A stretch of DNA of 64,000 nt from DASRDU01 sp046331565 (GTDB taxonomy: Bacteria; Acidobacteriota; Blastocatellia; RBC074): assembly GCA_046331565.1 (NCBI GenBank), contig JAXLQP010000006.1, positions 1 to 64,000 on the forward strand, given 5' to 3'. The notes beneath the pieces were generated by a model. It saw nothing but the letters and a program-made list of their open reading frames with translations, was not told the DNA's origin and ran no database searches. The translations under genes were made by a program, and so were the position numbers. Numbering within the stretch: the first letter of the stretch is position 1; the number at the start of each line of letters is the position of its first letter. Below, piece after piece: positions 29,342 through 38,397 of the stretch.

Positions 29342-29589
29342 CACTTTGCCCCCTTCTTTTTCGCGGCGCGGTTCCTGCCGTTCTTCGCTGGACTGTCTTT
29401 GGCTTCGGCCTTCGGCGGTCTGCCAGGCCTGCGGTCGGCGACAGATGCCAGCGCCGATTCACGAATGACAAGATCACGACCAGGCTTCGCAGATTCAAGC
29501 TGGCCAGCCAGTACCATCTGTCTGACTCTTCCAGCCGTAATGCCAAGCCTCTCGGCGGCCTCTTTGGTTGTAAGCAGTTTATCTTTCAT
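29341..29589 (-). CDS. Helix-turn-helix (excisionase/MerR-like) DNA-binding protein
   Basis: 82 residues. The HTH_17-type motif LLTTKEAAERLGITAGRVRQMVLAGQLESAKPGRDLVI occupies residues ~4-42, followed by a Lys/Arg-rich tail (RRPGRPPKAEAKDSPAKNGRNRAAKKKG) likely to bind DNA non-specifically. Family members are excisionases or small repressors. A start 36 nt upstream is open but adds an unrelated segment. First gene of the island cluster, coupled to the next. Confidence 0.75.
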   Translation of the reverse strand: MKDKLLTTKEAAERLGITAGRVRQMVLAGQLESAKPGRDLVIRESALASVADRRPGRPPKAEAKDSPAKNGRNRAAKKKGAK

Positions 29590-29775
29590 ACCGCCGCTTA
29601 TACGCTGAAGAAAACTATAGCGCAAGAGCTATCCCGGTTCTGCTGACAGGCGGGTTTCTGTGTGTTGAGAGTTCGTAACGGCGGCAGAGGGATAACGTCA
29701 CAGAGGTCGAATCCCTCGCTCTCCGTCATCCCGCTTTTCCCTGCCACACTGAGCTGAATAATCCCTGCTGATCTG

Positions 29776-31320
29776 TCAGCCTTCACTTTCAGGCTGATTC
29801 GGCTGTGTGATCCGGCTTTTCTTTTCCCGGCGGGCTTCCTGCCAGAGTTTTCTCAGTTTCGAAGCCATTACTCCGGTCATCCCGCCCGGATCAAAGGTCT
29901 TGATAACAGCCAGCACCAGGCGCAGCCGGACGCGCGGCGGCCAGATGGCAACAAATTCGGGATCGGTGAAGGACGGAGCGAATTTGGCTTTGAAACGATG
30001 CAGCGCCTTGAAGTGATAAAAAGCGTCAAGGTGTTCGTAAACCAGGCCAAGCAGGCGGGCGAGATTTCTGAACTGTCCTTCAGGTTTGATTCCGGCGAGC
30101 GGTGAGGTGCCGAGCGTGGCCAGTTCGGTGCCTTCAGCAGCGAGATGTTTCAGGGCTTCGACGACGAGCAGTTCGCTGACTCCGCGCTCGGTGCCAGGGC
30201 GGCGAATCAGGTCTTCGAGATACCATCCGCGCCGCGCCGGAACAGGGCAGCAGGCCAGCATTCCTTCCAGTTGTCCGCTCGCTGACCGGGCCAGAAAGTA
30301 ACGCTTGTGTTCGCTCAGCCGGAACGGGTCAAGTTCCAGCAGCCAGCCCAGGGCGTCAACTTCGCGGGTGCTGATCCATTGCTGACAGAGTTCTTCGATT
30401 TCAGCGCGCGTCTGTGCCGGGCCGGGTCGGGCCGGATCATAACGCTCAACCGTGATGCCAGCCTTGCGGGCCTGATTGACCCCGGCGCGCACCTTTTTGG
30501 CCTTGTCACCCGCAGGCTTCCATTCCGGCAGTTTGAAATAACCCGATTCACCAATGCGCAACAGGCCCATCCCGCAGGACTGCGCGATCCCGGCTGTTTC
30601 AGCGCCGATGGGCAGCATCAGACAATCAAGATTTTCCTTTCGGCACCAGTCGAGAAAGCGGCGCAGAACTTCGGCCAGGTTTTCGCGCGCCGTGAGTGGC
30701 GCTGCGCCCACGACGACAGCGCGCCCGATGCGATGGTAAACCACTGCCGCTTCGGGGGCAGATGACCACCACACTTCAGCGCCGCCGTACAGCAGCACGA
30801 ATGACTGATGTTCATAACCATAACGCTGCACCATTTCGACCAGTCGCGCGTCAGGCTGCCACTGCGAACTGCCGAGTGACAGGCGCGCGCGCTGCACCGT
30901 CATCCAGTCGCTGTCGAGCACCAGCGCATAATGGCCCGCCGCCACAATCGCTGCCGCCGTCTGAGCCGTCGGCTGATCAAGACCGGCCCGGCGCAGCAGG
31001 TCAACCGTGCCGCCCGCGGCTGCGCCTGCGATGATTCCTTTCGCGGTGACGCCGAGCAGGTGAATGGCCGCAGCCCGGGCCAGGTGTCCGGCCAGATAAA
31101 GAATGCCGCCGTGCGGCAGCAGCAGCGCCACCGCCGCGCCGAGCGAACTGCCCCACAGAATGGATTTCTTCAGTCTTGATCCGGGCGAGGCAGCTTTGTT
31201 ATCGCTGCCGATGATCGAAAGCTGCTGCCTGTCCACTCTGGCAGCGGCGAGCTGCATCACGGCCTGCTGCGCTTCTGCCAGGGTTTCAAATGTTCCAATG
31301 ATTCTGCCCATAATCGTCAT
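29776..31320 (-). CDS. DUF2156 (LPG-synthase C-terminal-like) protein with N-terminal stress-protein-like domain
   Basis: 514 residues. Residues ~1-150 resemble general-stress 17M-type/DUF1269-like proteins: a short alpha/beta unit (RIIGTFETLAEAQQAVMQLAAARVDRQQLSIIG), then Gly/Ala-rich membrane-like stretches. Residues ~175-480 are a DUF2156 tandem GNAT-fold domain (YGYEHQSFVLLYGGAEVWWSS, VVVGAAPL, GWYLEDLIRRPGTERGVSELLVVEAL, LATLGTSPLAG), as in phosphatidylglycerol lysyltransferases. It may use aminoacyl-tRNA to modify a lipid or other acceptor; the MprF flippase part is absent. The fusion is unusual. Confidence 0.75.
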   Translation of the reverse strand: MTIMGRIIGTFETLAEAQQAVMQLAAARVDRQQLSIIGSDNKAASPGSRLKKSILWGSSLGAAVALLLPHGGILYLAGHLARAAAIHLLGVTAKGIIAGAAAGGTVDLLRRAGLDQPTAQTAAAIVAAGHYALVLDSDWMTVQRARLSLGSSQWQPDARLVEMVQRYGYEHQSFVLLYGGAEVWWSSAPEAAVVYHRIGRAVVVGAAPLTARENLAEVLRRFLDWCRKENLDCLMLPIGAETAGIAQSCGMGLLRIGESGYFKLPEWKPAGDKAKKVRAGVNQARKAGITVERYDPARPGPAQTRAEIEELCQQWISTREVDALGWLLELDPFRLSEHKRYFLARSASGQLEGMLACCPVPARRGWYLEDLIRRPGTERGVSELLVVEALKHLAAEGTELATLGTSPLAGIKPEGQFRNLARLLGLVYEHLDAFYHFKALHRFKAKFAPSFTDPEFVAIWPPRVRLRLVLAVIKTFDPGGMTGVMASKLRKLWQEARREKKSRITQPNQPESEG

Positions 31321-31484
31321 TGCTGACCCGCAGTCAGCCTGCGCCTGCGCCAGTTTTTCCGGGAATGCTGTGGTTCGGGAAACGGCTGAACCAGCCATCT
31401 GAAATTCTGCTGTCCGTCAATATACCCTGTGTCGGCAAAGTTCCACAGCACAAATCGGCTGGCGCGCCGGGGCAGGATAAAAAC

Positions 31485-31530
31485 AATAATTATTCTTGAT
31501 TTTGCGGCAGGCTGCTGGTATCATTCCGGC
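31485..31530 (+). promoter_or_regulatory. Promoter and PerR/Fur-like operator of the regulator gene
   Basis: TTGATT (31496-31501) and TATCAT (31519-31524) are spaced by 17 bp. The 10-bp palindrome AATAATTATT (31485-31494), like the core of a PerR box, abuts the -35. The predicted transcript start, seven bases after the -10, falls on the GTG at 31531. Confidence 0.6.
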
Positions 31531-32040
31531 GTGGTCAGCAGGAAGCAGAAAAACAGCACAGGCGGACGTAAAGTCGCGGGAACTGCGTCGGGGGCGACGC
31601 GGCGGCAGGCGCTGCACGGCAGGTTGCGCGCTGTGCTGGGCGGCGAAGGTCGTCATTTTACGCAGCAGCGCGCCACGGTTTTTGAATACCTGAGCGGTGC
31701 TGATCACCATCCGACAGCGGAAGAGGTTTTTCTGGCGGTCAAGCCGAAGCTGCCGAAAATCAGCCTGGCGACGGTTTATAAAAATCTGGAAGCGCTGGTG
31801 GCCTGCGGCGCGGCAGCCAAACTGACTTATGGTGATGCGGCGGCGCGGTACGAGGTGCGGCGCGATCATCATTACCACACGCGCTGCCTGCAATGCGGCA
31901 GCCTCACCGATCTCGAACCTGCTGCCGGGACGGAATGGCTGCAGCGCATCAGCCCGCCACCCGGATTTGAAGTCACAGATTACCGGCTGGAACTGCTCGG
32001 TTATTGCCGCCACTGCCGGAAGAAACAAAAAACCGGCTGA
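31531..32040 (+). CDS. Fur-family regulator, PerR-like
   Basis: 169 residues from GTG 31531. After a basic tail, a winged helix (GRHFTQQRATVFEYLSG, HPTAEEVFLAVKPKLPKISLATVYKNLEALV) is followed by the dimerisation/metal domain (RRDHHYHTRCLQCGSL) with two CxxC pairs for structural zinc (CLQC and CRHC). It is followed 29 nt later by dps, the classical PerR target, so peroxide sensing is likelier than iron (inference). The promoter predicts a leaderless mRNA, which would explain the lack of a ribosome binding site. Confidence 0.85.
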   Translation: MVSRKQKNSTGGRKVAGTASGATRRQALHGRLRAVLGGEGRHFTQQRATVFEYLSGADHHPTAEEVFLAVKPKLPKISLATVYKNLEALVACGAAAKLTYGDAAARYEVRRDHHYHTRCLQCGSLTDLEPAAGTEWLQRISPPPGFEVTDYRLELLGYCRHCRKKQKTG

Positions 32041-32069
32041 CCGGTTCTGACGAAAGGGGAGAAGAAATA

Positions 32070-32549
32070 ATGGCACAGACACAGACACAAACTGACAACG
32101 CAGTCATTCAATCGTTGCAGCAGCAACTGGCGAATGCTTTTCTGCTGTATGCAAATTACAAGAAATATCACTGGGAAAGTTATGGCCCGCTCTTCCGCGA
32201 CCTGCACCTGCTTTTTGACGAACACGCGACGGCAGTGCTGGGCACGATTGACGAACTCGGCGAGCGCGTCCGCATTCTTGGCGGTGTGCCGAATGCTGAC
32301 CCGCGCCAGTTCGGTGAACGCGGCACGGTGAAGATTGCCGAAGGCAAACAGACGATGCGTGAAATGATCGAAGAGGCAGTCGAAAATCATCGCCGCGTCA
32401 TCGGCGAACATCGTGAAGCCATCAACACTGCAACTGAAGCGAACGATCCCGGCACGGCTGACCTGTTCACGCGCAACGTGCAGATTCACGAGAAACAGGA
32501 GTGGTTTTTACGCGAGGTGCTGGAAGGCAGCGACGGATTTCTGAAGTAA
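32070..32549 (+). CDS. dps: Dps-family ferroxidase / DNA-protection protein
   Basis: 159 residues. It oxidises and stores iron with peroxide in a 12-mer cage. Ferroxidase ligands are visible: His in YKKYHWESYGP, then Asp and Glu in LLFDEHATAVLGTIDELGER. GGGGAG is 9 nt before ATG 32070. Second gene after the PerR-like regulator; a strong terminator follows. Confidence 0.93.
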   Translation: MAQTQTQTDNAVIQSLQQQLANAFLLYANYKKYHWESYGPLFRDLHLLFDEHATAVLGTIDELGERVRILGGVPNADPRQFGERGTVKIAEGKQTMREMIEEAVENHRRVIGEHREAINTATEANDPGTADLFTRNVQIHEKQEWFLREVLEGSDGFLK

Positions 32550-32576
32550 GATTTTCACAAACAGAACTGCACGAAC

Positions 32577-32612
32577 AAAGCCCCGCAGGGCCAGCCTTGC
32601 GGGGCTTTTGCT
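32577..32612 (+). terminator. Rho-independent terminator after dps
   Basis: AAAGCCCCGCA (32577-32587) pairs with TGCGGGGCTTT (32598-32608), loop 10 nt, followed by TTGCTTTG. Confidence 0.9.
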
Positions 32613-32746
32613 TTGATTATGGTCTGGTCTGTTTGCCTTTGTGCTTCTTCTCCGGCAGGATTACGCCGTCATCAGCCGAAATTCCGGTATCCATAAAAAC
32701 TCAGCAGTCCCTCGGCCCCGCTGGCGAACAGCACAGGGAATAAACC

Positions 32747-33880
32747 ATGAGAACACCGACGAGGAAAGCTCCGGCGAAAAAACAGCAGGCTGCAACACGG
32801 AAAGCGATCTCAGGCAAAACTGCTTTGCAGAAAACGTCAGTCGAATCAGTCCTGCTCAGTGATCTGCGCGAACTGATCATCACAGCGCGCGAGCGCGTGG
32901 CAAGTGCGGTCAACTCGGCGCTGGTGATGCTTCACTGGAAAATTGGCGAGCGGATACAGCAGGGTCTCCTCAAGGGAAAACGCGCAGGGTATGGCAAAGA
33001 AATCGTTGCTACGGTGTCGCGCCAACTGGTTGAGGAATTCGGACGCGGGTTTTCTGAAAAAAGTCTCTGGCGAATGGCGCAGTTTGCTGAAGTCTTCCCT
33101 GATGAACAGATTGTCGCATCACCGATGCGAGAATTGAGCTGGACTCACTTTCTGGAAATCATTCCTCTGAAAGATCAGTTGCAGCGCGAATTTTATGCCG
33201 AGATGTGCCGACTTGAACGCTGGAGCGTGCGGCAGTTGCGGAAGAAGATCAGCGGCGCACTGTATGAACGCACGGCACTTTCAAGGAAGCCGGAGAAACT
33301 GATTGCGCGGGAACTGCAACAACTGCGCGACGAAGGACAACTGACGCCGGACATGGTTTTCCGCGATCCATACTTTCTGGATTTTCTGGGATTGAAGGAT
33401 GAATACAGCGAAAAGGATCTGGAAGCGGCGATCCTGCGTGAACTGGAAAAATTTCTGCTCGAACTCGGCACCGGCTTCACGTTCGTTGCGCGGCAGAAGC
33501 GGATCACGGTTGATGGCGAGGATTATTATCTTGACCTGCTGCTCTTTCACCGAGTCCTGCGGCGGCTGGTGGCGATGGAACTGAAGCTCGAAAAATTCAG
33601 GGCGGCAGACAAAGGACAGATGGAACTGTACCTGCGCTGGCTCGACCGGTACGAACGGCAGCCCTGGGAAGAAGAACCCATCGGGCTGATTCTGTGCGCT
33701 GGCAAATCTGATGAGCAGGTTGAATTGCTGCAACTGGATAAAAGCGGAATCAGAGTTGCCGCCTATCTGACCGATCTGCCGCCGCTTGAACTGCTGCGCC
33801 GAAAACTGCACGAAGCGGCTGTGCTGGCGAGAGAGCAGCTTGAGCGGCGACAACCATTACCTGCAAAGAAGCGGGAATAA
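32747..33880 (+). CDS. YhcG/DUF1016 family PD-(D/E)XK nuclease (first copy)
   Basis: 377 residues. An N-terminal DUF1016 helical domain (~35-180: SALVMLHWKIGERI, AGYGKEIVATVSRQLVEEFGRGFSEKSLWRMAQF) precedes the PD-(D/E)XK fold (~230-340: TFVARQKRITVDGEDYYLDLLLFHRVLRRLVAMELKL, with Asp and ExK). A basic N-terminal tail (TRKAPAKKQQAATRK) is extra. Members are putative DNA nucleases found with restriction and defence genes. A paralogue lies at 39970-41007. Stand-alone; AGGGA precedes the ATG. Confidence 0.88.
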   Translation: MRTPTRKAPAKKQQAATRKAISGKTALQKTSVESVLLSDLRELIITARERVASAVNSALVMLHWKIGERIQQGLLKGKRAGYGKEIVATVSRQLVEEFGRGFSEKSLWRMAQFAEVFPDEQIVASPMRELSWTHFLEIIPLKDQLQREFYAEMCRLERWSVRQLRKKISGALYERTALSRKPEKLIARELQQLRDEGQLTPDMVFRDPYFLDFLGLKDEYSEKDLEAAILRELEKFLLELGTGFTFVARQKRITVDGEDYYLDLLLFHRVLRRLVAMELKLEKFRAADKGQMELYLRWLDRYERQPWEEEPIGLILCAGKSDEQVELLQLDKSGIRVAAYLTDLPPLELLRRKLHEAAVLAREQLERRQPLPAKKRE

Positions 33881-33887
33881 AAATCCA

Positions 33888-35003
33888 TCACTCCAGAATC
33901 GCGCTCATCGAAGCGCCCGCATAGCCTGTCATTTCAAGATAGCCACGTCCCTGCACGGGCCTGCCATCCTTTGTGCCCGTGACCTCAACTGCGCCTTCCC
34001 AGTAATTGACGCGGGTTGATGCTCTGGTGTCGAGTTCCTGATCATTCAATGCGGCTCGCACGGTCAGTTCAATCCGGCGCGACGGGATGCTGACTTTCCA
34101 CGCGACCGGATAGTTTGCTCCGGTTTTGGGTGAACGCCACTGCGCTTCAGGCGTGAGCGTGAATTCGCCCGCTGCAATGTTTGTCGCCCGGCCTGATGAA
34201 TCAATAAAAGTGCCGCTGGTGTGCGGGTCGCGCGCTCCGTCGGTGCGGCGGAATTCGTAGAGCATCAGTTCGGTTTTGTCATCGAGTTGCAGCGAGAGCC
34301 AGTTCCAGCCCTGCTGCTCTTTTTCGAGAAAGCTGGTGCCGAATTCGTGATCCATCCAGCTCAGGCCTGCGACTTCGTAACGCTGACCGTCAATCACGAT
34401 TGCGCCGCGTGTGGGCATCCGGGTCAGCGAATAATAATGCGAAGCGTTGCCCGCCTGCGCGCCTTTCCGGCTGATGCCGCGCGCGCCGTGAATGACCGGC
34501 GGCTTGCCCTGATCGAGCGTGAGTTCAAGGCCGATGCCGTCCTGCATTGCGCGCAGCGTCATCTGACCCTGTTCGTTCTGCCGCGCTTCCCAGTCCTCGT
34601 TCCAGACGCGATAGCTGTCGGTTGCCGCGCCTGCCCAGCCGATGCCTGCGCGATTGATCTTTTCAGTGAAGCGGAATTTCTGACCGCTGATGTCAGTCAC
34701 GGCCAGGTGCGCCATAAACAGATCGCGCACGGCCCAGCGCGACGGATTGACCGGCTCCTTGTCAACTCCGATGCGAAAGAAGGTCAGTTGATAGCCGAAG
34801 CGGTGATTGTCCGGCGTGGCCACATTGCCGGTGTAATACCACCATTCGATTTTGTAATCAGGATGGCTGGCGTGATCGCGGGCAAAGCTGAATTCATAAC
34901 CCGGCAGCGCCTGCTTCCATTCATCAGCAAAGACAAGACCGACGGACAGAATGAACAGGATGGACAGGATCACAGCAAGTGAAAGCCTGCGGTTCTTCTT
35001 CAT
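33888..35003 (-). CDS. Secreted lipocalin-like AttH / CrtC-type protein
   Basis: 371 residues. Signal peptide KNRRLSLAVILSILFILSVGLVFA, then two lipocalin-like domains: EWWYYTGNVATPDNHRFGYQLTFFRIG and, C-terminal, VAGLSWMDHEFGTSFLEKEQQGWNWLSLQL, the hallmarks of the AttH/CrtC (hydroxyneurosporene synthase) family. It probably carries a lipid or is assembled by the ABC system encoded upstream. Part of the signal peptide (ILSILFI) is encoded by one arm of a tandem-word inverted repeat (34951-35033). Last gene of the three-gene cluster. Confidence 0.85.
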   Translation of the reverse strand: MKKNRRLSLAVILSILFILSVGLVFADEWKQALPGYEFSFARDHASHPDYKIEWWYYTGNVATPDNHRFGYQLTFFRIGVDKEPVNPSRWAVRDLFMAHLAVTDISGQKFRFTEKINRAGIGWAGAATDSYRVWNEDWEARQNEQGQMTLRAMQDGIGLELTLDQGKPPVIHGARGISRKGAQAGNASHYYSLTRMPTRGAIVIDGQRYEVAGLSWMDHEFGTSFLEKEQQGWNWLSLQLDDKTELMLYEFRRTDGARDPHTSGTFIDSSGRATNIAAGEFTLTPEAQWRSPKTGANYPVAWKVSIPSRRIELTVRAALNDQELDTRASTRVNYWEGAVEVTGTKDGRPVQGRGYLEMTGYAGASMSAILE

Positions 35004-35033
35004 TGTTTTGTCAATCCTGTCAATCCTGTTCAT
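34951..35033. repeat. Inverted repeat of ATCCTGTC words
   Basis: Arm 34951-34970 pairs with 35014-35033 (20 bp, one mismatch); each arm holds two ATCCTGT units. The left arm is inside the attH-like signal peptide and the right arm is in the spacer after the permease gene. Confidence 0.8.
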
Positions 35034-35035
35034 TT

Positions 35036-37639
35036 CTACTCCTCTGCAATCTGCTCAGCGACATACAACTGCGAAGCGCGCCGCGCCGGATAGATGCCCG
35101 ACAAGGCAGTGGCGATCAGAATCAGGGCTGATGACTGCAGCAGAAACAACAGCGGCAGATGAAACTGAATCGTCCAGCCGAAGCTTTGCACATTGATGAC
35201 GTAAACCAGCACGAGCGAAAGCAGCAGGCCGACGACCAGCCCGATGCCCTGGCTGATGCCGCCCATCATTGCGGCTTCGATGATGACCATGCGCCGCACC
35301 TGACCGCGATCAGCGCCAATCAGACGCAGCATCGCAATCTCGCGTCTGCGTTCGAGAATCAGCGTCAGCAGCGTGCTGGCGACTCCGACAATGGCGACGA
35401 AAATGGCGATAACTTCAAGCGCCCACGTAATCGCAAACGTGCTGTCAAAGATGCGCAGCACTTCATTGCGCAGCGCCGCGTTGGTGTAAATGAAGACGCG
35501 ATAACGCTGGCCAAGCGTGTTCAGAATCTCCTGCCGCACGGCGTCAGCGTCGGACTGCGGCTTCAGATAAATTGTCAGGCTGGTTGGCGGCTGCGGGCCG
35601 AAATAACGCTCGAATGTGGCGCGCTGCATTACCAGAATGCCGCGATCACTGGAATAGTCGTAATAAATTCCGGCAAGGCGAAAACTGTGTTCACCTTTCG
35701 GCGTGGGAATATTTACCGTGTCGCCAACTTTCTTCTGATACCTGATGGCGAAACTTTCTGAGGCGATGACTTCATCGCGCCCGATCATCCCGCGCATCAC
35801 GCTGCGCCAGTCTGACGGAGTCTTGAACATCAGGTTGCCGTGTTCGAGCAGCACCGAAAATTCACCAACTCCGAGCGTCACCAGCCCGCCCGCATAAGGC
35901 ACATCGAAATTGCGGAACGCATCAACCGCTGCGACCTGCGGGTGCGTGGTGACAGCGCGCACGACTTCAGGCGAAAGCACCGCTTCGGTTGTGACGTTGC
36001 TGCGGCTGGCCGGGCGCAGGTACAAGTCAGCCCTGAGTGTCTGGCCGACCCAGTAAATCACCGTTTCACGAAAGCTGCCGACCATCACCGCAATCGCTAC
36101 CATCATCGCCAGGCTGACAGCGAGCGCGGCGACTGAAATTGAAATGCGCGGAATCGCTCCGGCGAGGTTTGAATTCGCCAGCCGTCCTTCAACCTTGAAA
36201 AGAAACGCGAGCGGCCTGCGGCTCAGTCGCGTGAAGAAATAAAAGACAGCCGGAACCAGAAACGCTGCGCCAAACACAATCGCCACCGCTGCGGCATAAC
36301 CAGACAGCGGCAGTCCCGCCACAGGCCCGCGCTGCGCCAGCCACCACGCCAGCACGAACAGCAGCGCGGGCGCGATCAGATAACGGCGGCGCAATCTGAA
36401 CCGCGATTCCAGCCGGTCAGCGCCGCGCATCGCTGTCATTGGTTGCACCCGCGTGGCTTCAATCGCAGGCAGCAGCGCCGCGAGCAGCGAAAGCGGCAAC
36501 CCGACAGCAAAGGCAAGAATGAAATGTTTCAGACCGAGCGCAGGCACTGCGGCAGCCGTTGCAATGTAGAGCGCATTGACGGTCGTTGAAGTCAGCTTCA
36601 CTGCGCCGTAAGCAAGCACACGCCCAAGCAGCAGGCCGAGCGTGCAGCCGATGAGCGAAAGCAACGCCGCTTCAGCGAGAAAGAGCGCGAGAATGCGGCG
36701 GCGCGTGGCGCCAAGCGCGCGCAGCGTGCCGATCTCTTCGCGGCGCGTGATGACCGAAATCGAAACCGTGTTGTAGATCAGAAACAATCCGACCAGCAGC
36801 GCGATGTATGACAAAGCCGTAAGATTAAAATGAAATGCCGCGAGCATTTTTTCAACCTGTCGCCCGCGCCGCGCCGGTCTTTGCACTGACAGGCCTTCAA
36901 CGCCGCCCTGTTGCTGAGGACGTTGCAGGCGTTCGGCAATCTGGCGTTCGGCTTCGTCAATGTTCGCATCGTCGCGCAGCCTGATGTCCACGCGATCAAG
37001 ACGACCCAGACGATTGAAAGCCCACTGCGCGGCGGCAATGTCCATCAGCGCAAAGCTGCCGTCGAGCGTGCGCGCCGGGCCTTCATCGCGCAGCAGGCCG
37101 CGAATCGTGAAGCTTTCGTTTTTGTCTCCGATGGTCAGGGTGATCTGCGAACCGACTTTGAGGTTGTGACGGCGCGCGAACTTTTCAGTGAGGATGATCG
37201 AATGCGGATCGCTGAGCAGGTAAAGAAATTCAGTCGGTGAAGGCTCGCGCTGCTTGTCGGCATATTCCATCAGACGATAATCGCGCAGCGAACGGTCGCG
37301 CAGAATATCAACGCCCAGCACCTTCAGCGATTCAGTCGCACTGCCGGTCTGCGCGCGCGCATCGCCTTCGATGACGGGGCTGACCTGACCGTACTCGCGC
37401 AGCCAGCCGAGGCCGGCGAGTTTCATTTCATCCAGGCCGAGTCCTGCGCCGACGATTTCAAGCGAGGTTTTGCCGGAGACAGTTTCAATCGCTGTCGCAA
37501 AGCCGCGCAGCGAACTCGCATTGGTCAGTTGAATGGCAATGATGACGGCAATGCCGAGCGCAATACCGAGGATGGTTGCGGCGGAACGCAGTCGCTCCTG
37601 CATCAGTCGCCGTAAAATGAATTGTCGAAACAAACGCAT
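35036..37639 (-). CDS. FtsX-type ABC permease, duplicated (AttF/AttG-like fusion)
   Basis: 867 residues. It has two FtsX domains, each with an extracytoplasmic MacB-like core: TM1 ~20-45 (SAATILGIALGIAVIIAIQL), domain to ~260, TMs ~265-430; then a second half with TM ~505-530, periplasmic part and three TMs at the end (AIFVAIVGVASTLLTLI, GLVVGLLLSLVLVYVI, SSALILIATALSGI). The ERRREIAMLRLIGA coupling helix contacts the ATPase. In att operons the two permeases are separate genes; here they are one chain. ATG 37639 is the family start, 29 nt after the ATPase. Confidence 0.88.
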   Translation of the reverse strand: MRLFRQFILRRLMQERLRSAATILGIALGIAVIIAIQLTNASSLRGFATAIETVSGKTSLEIVGAGLGLDEMKLAGLGWLREYGQVSPVIEGDARAQTGSATESLKVLGVDILRDRSLRDYRLMEYADKQREPSPTEFLYLLSDPHSIILTEKFARRHNLKVGSQITLTIGDKNESFTIRGLLRDEGPARTLDGSFALMDIAAAQWAFNRLGRLDRVDIRLRDDANIDEAERQIAERLQRPQQQGGVEGLSVQRPARRGRQVEKMLAAFHFNLTALSYIALLVGLFLIYNTVSISVITRREEIGTLRALGATRRRILALFLAEAALLSLIGCTLGLLLGRVLAYGAVKLTSTTVNALYIATAAAVPALGLKHFILAFAVGLPLSLLAALLPAIEATRVQPMTAMRGADRLESRFRLRRRYLIAPALLFVLAWWLAQRGPVAGLPLSGYAAAVAIVFGAAFLVPAVFYFFTRLSRRPLAFLFKVEGRLANSNLAGAIPRISISVAALAVSLAMMVAIAVMVGSFRETVIYWVGQTLRADLYLRPASRSNVTTEAVLSPEVVRAVTTHPQVAAVDAFRNFDVPYAGGLVTLGVGEFSVLLEHGNLMFKTPSDWRSVMRGMIGRDEVIASESFAIRYQKKVGDTVNIPTPKGEHSFRLAGIYYDYSSDRGILVMQRATFERYFGPQPPTSLTIYLKPQSDADAVRQEILNTLGQRYRVFIYTNAALRNEVLRIFDSTFAITWALEVIAIFVAIVGVASTLLTLILERRREIAMLRLIGADRGQVRRMVIIEAAMMGGISQGIGLVVGLLLSLVLVYVINVQSFGWTIQFHLPLLFLLQSSALILIATALSGIYPARRASQLYVAEQIAEE

Positions 37640-37667
37640 GTGCTGCTGAAATTTCTGCGGCTGCTTG

Positions 37668-38396
37668 TCACAAGGATTTTGAACTGAACTTTCGTGTTCC
37701 TTCGTGCGGCCGGGTGGCAGGTTCTTCGATGCTTTCAATCAGCCCGTCGCGCATTCTGATCAGCCGCCGCGCTGATTCGGCAATTCTGGCGTCGTGCGTG
37801 GCCAGCAGAATCGTGACGCGCAATTCACGATTCAGATTTGCCAGCAGTTGCAGGATGCGCGTGCCGTTGTCGGAATCGAGATTGCCCGTCGGTTCGTCAG
37901 CAATCAGCAGGGCAGGGGAATGAATGATGGCGCGGGCGATGGCGGCGCGCTGCATTTCGCCACCCGACAACTGCTGCGGGTAATGATTCAGGCGCGCGCT
38001 CAGTCCGACCCGTTCGGCCATCACCTGCGCCCAGCGGTCGGCTTCGGTGGCAGCGCGGGCTGCGAGCAGCAGCGGCAGCGCGATGTTTTCCTGCACGGTC
38101 AGCGTCGGCAGCAGATTGAAGAACTGAAAGACAAAGCCGATCTTTTCGCGGCGCAACCGGGTCAGTTCATCATCGCTCAGCGTAGCCGGAGCGATGCCTG
38201 TAATCGTCAGACTGCCGGAGGTGGGCCGATCCATCGCGCCGCACAGATGCAGCAGCGTTGATTTGCCGCAGCCTGACGGCCCCATCAGCGCGACAAAATC
38301 TCCGGCTTCGAGCTTGAAACTGACACCGCGCACGGCTTCGACCACCGTTTCGCCGTGATAACTCTTCCTGACTTTTTCCACCACCAGGACGGACAT
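37668..38396 (-). CDS. LolD/MacB-like ABC ATPase (AttE-like)
   Basis: 242 residues. Walker A GPSGCGKST, Q-loop FQFFNLLPTLT, signature LSGGEMQR, Walker B LLIADEPTGNLD and ATHD switch. It drives the FtsX-type permease. First gene of the cluster ATPase-permease-AttH. The C-terminal tail past ~225 is variable. Confidence 0.93.
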   Translation of the reverse strand: MSVLVVEKVRKSYHGETVVEAVRGVSFKLEAGDFVALMGPSGCGKSTLLHLCGAMDRPTSGSLTITGIAPATLSDDELTRLRREKIGFVFQFFNLLPTLTVQENIALPLLLAARAATEADRWAQVMAERVGLSARLNHYPQQLSGGEMQRAAIARAIIHSPALLIADEPTGNLDSDNGTRILQLLANLNRELRVTILLATHDARIAESARRLIRMRDGLIESIEEPATRPHEGTRKFSSKSL

Positions 38397-38397
38397 T

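Noticed and set aside
37680..37715. Another copy of the CACGAA palindrome
   Set aside because: Only one short arm (TTCGTG words) is present, inside the ABC ATPase coding region, with no matching arm.
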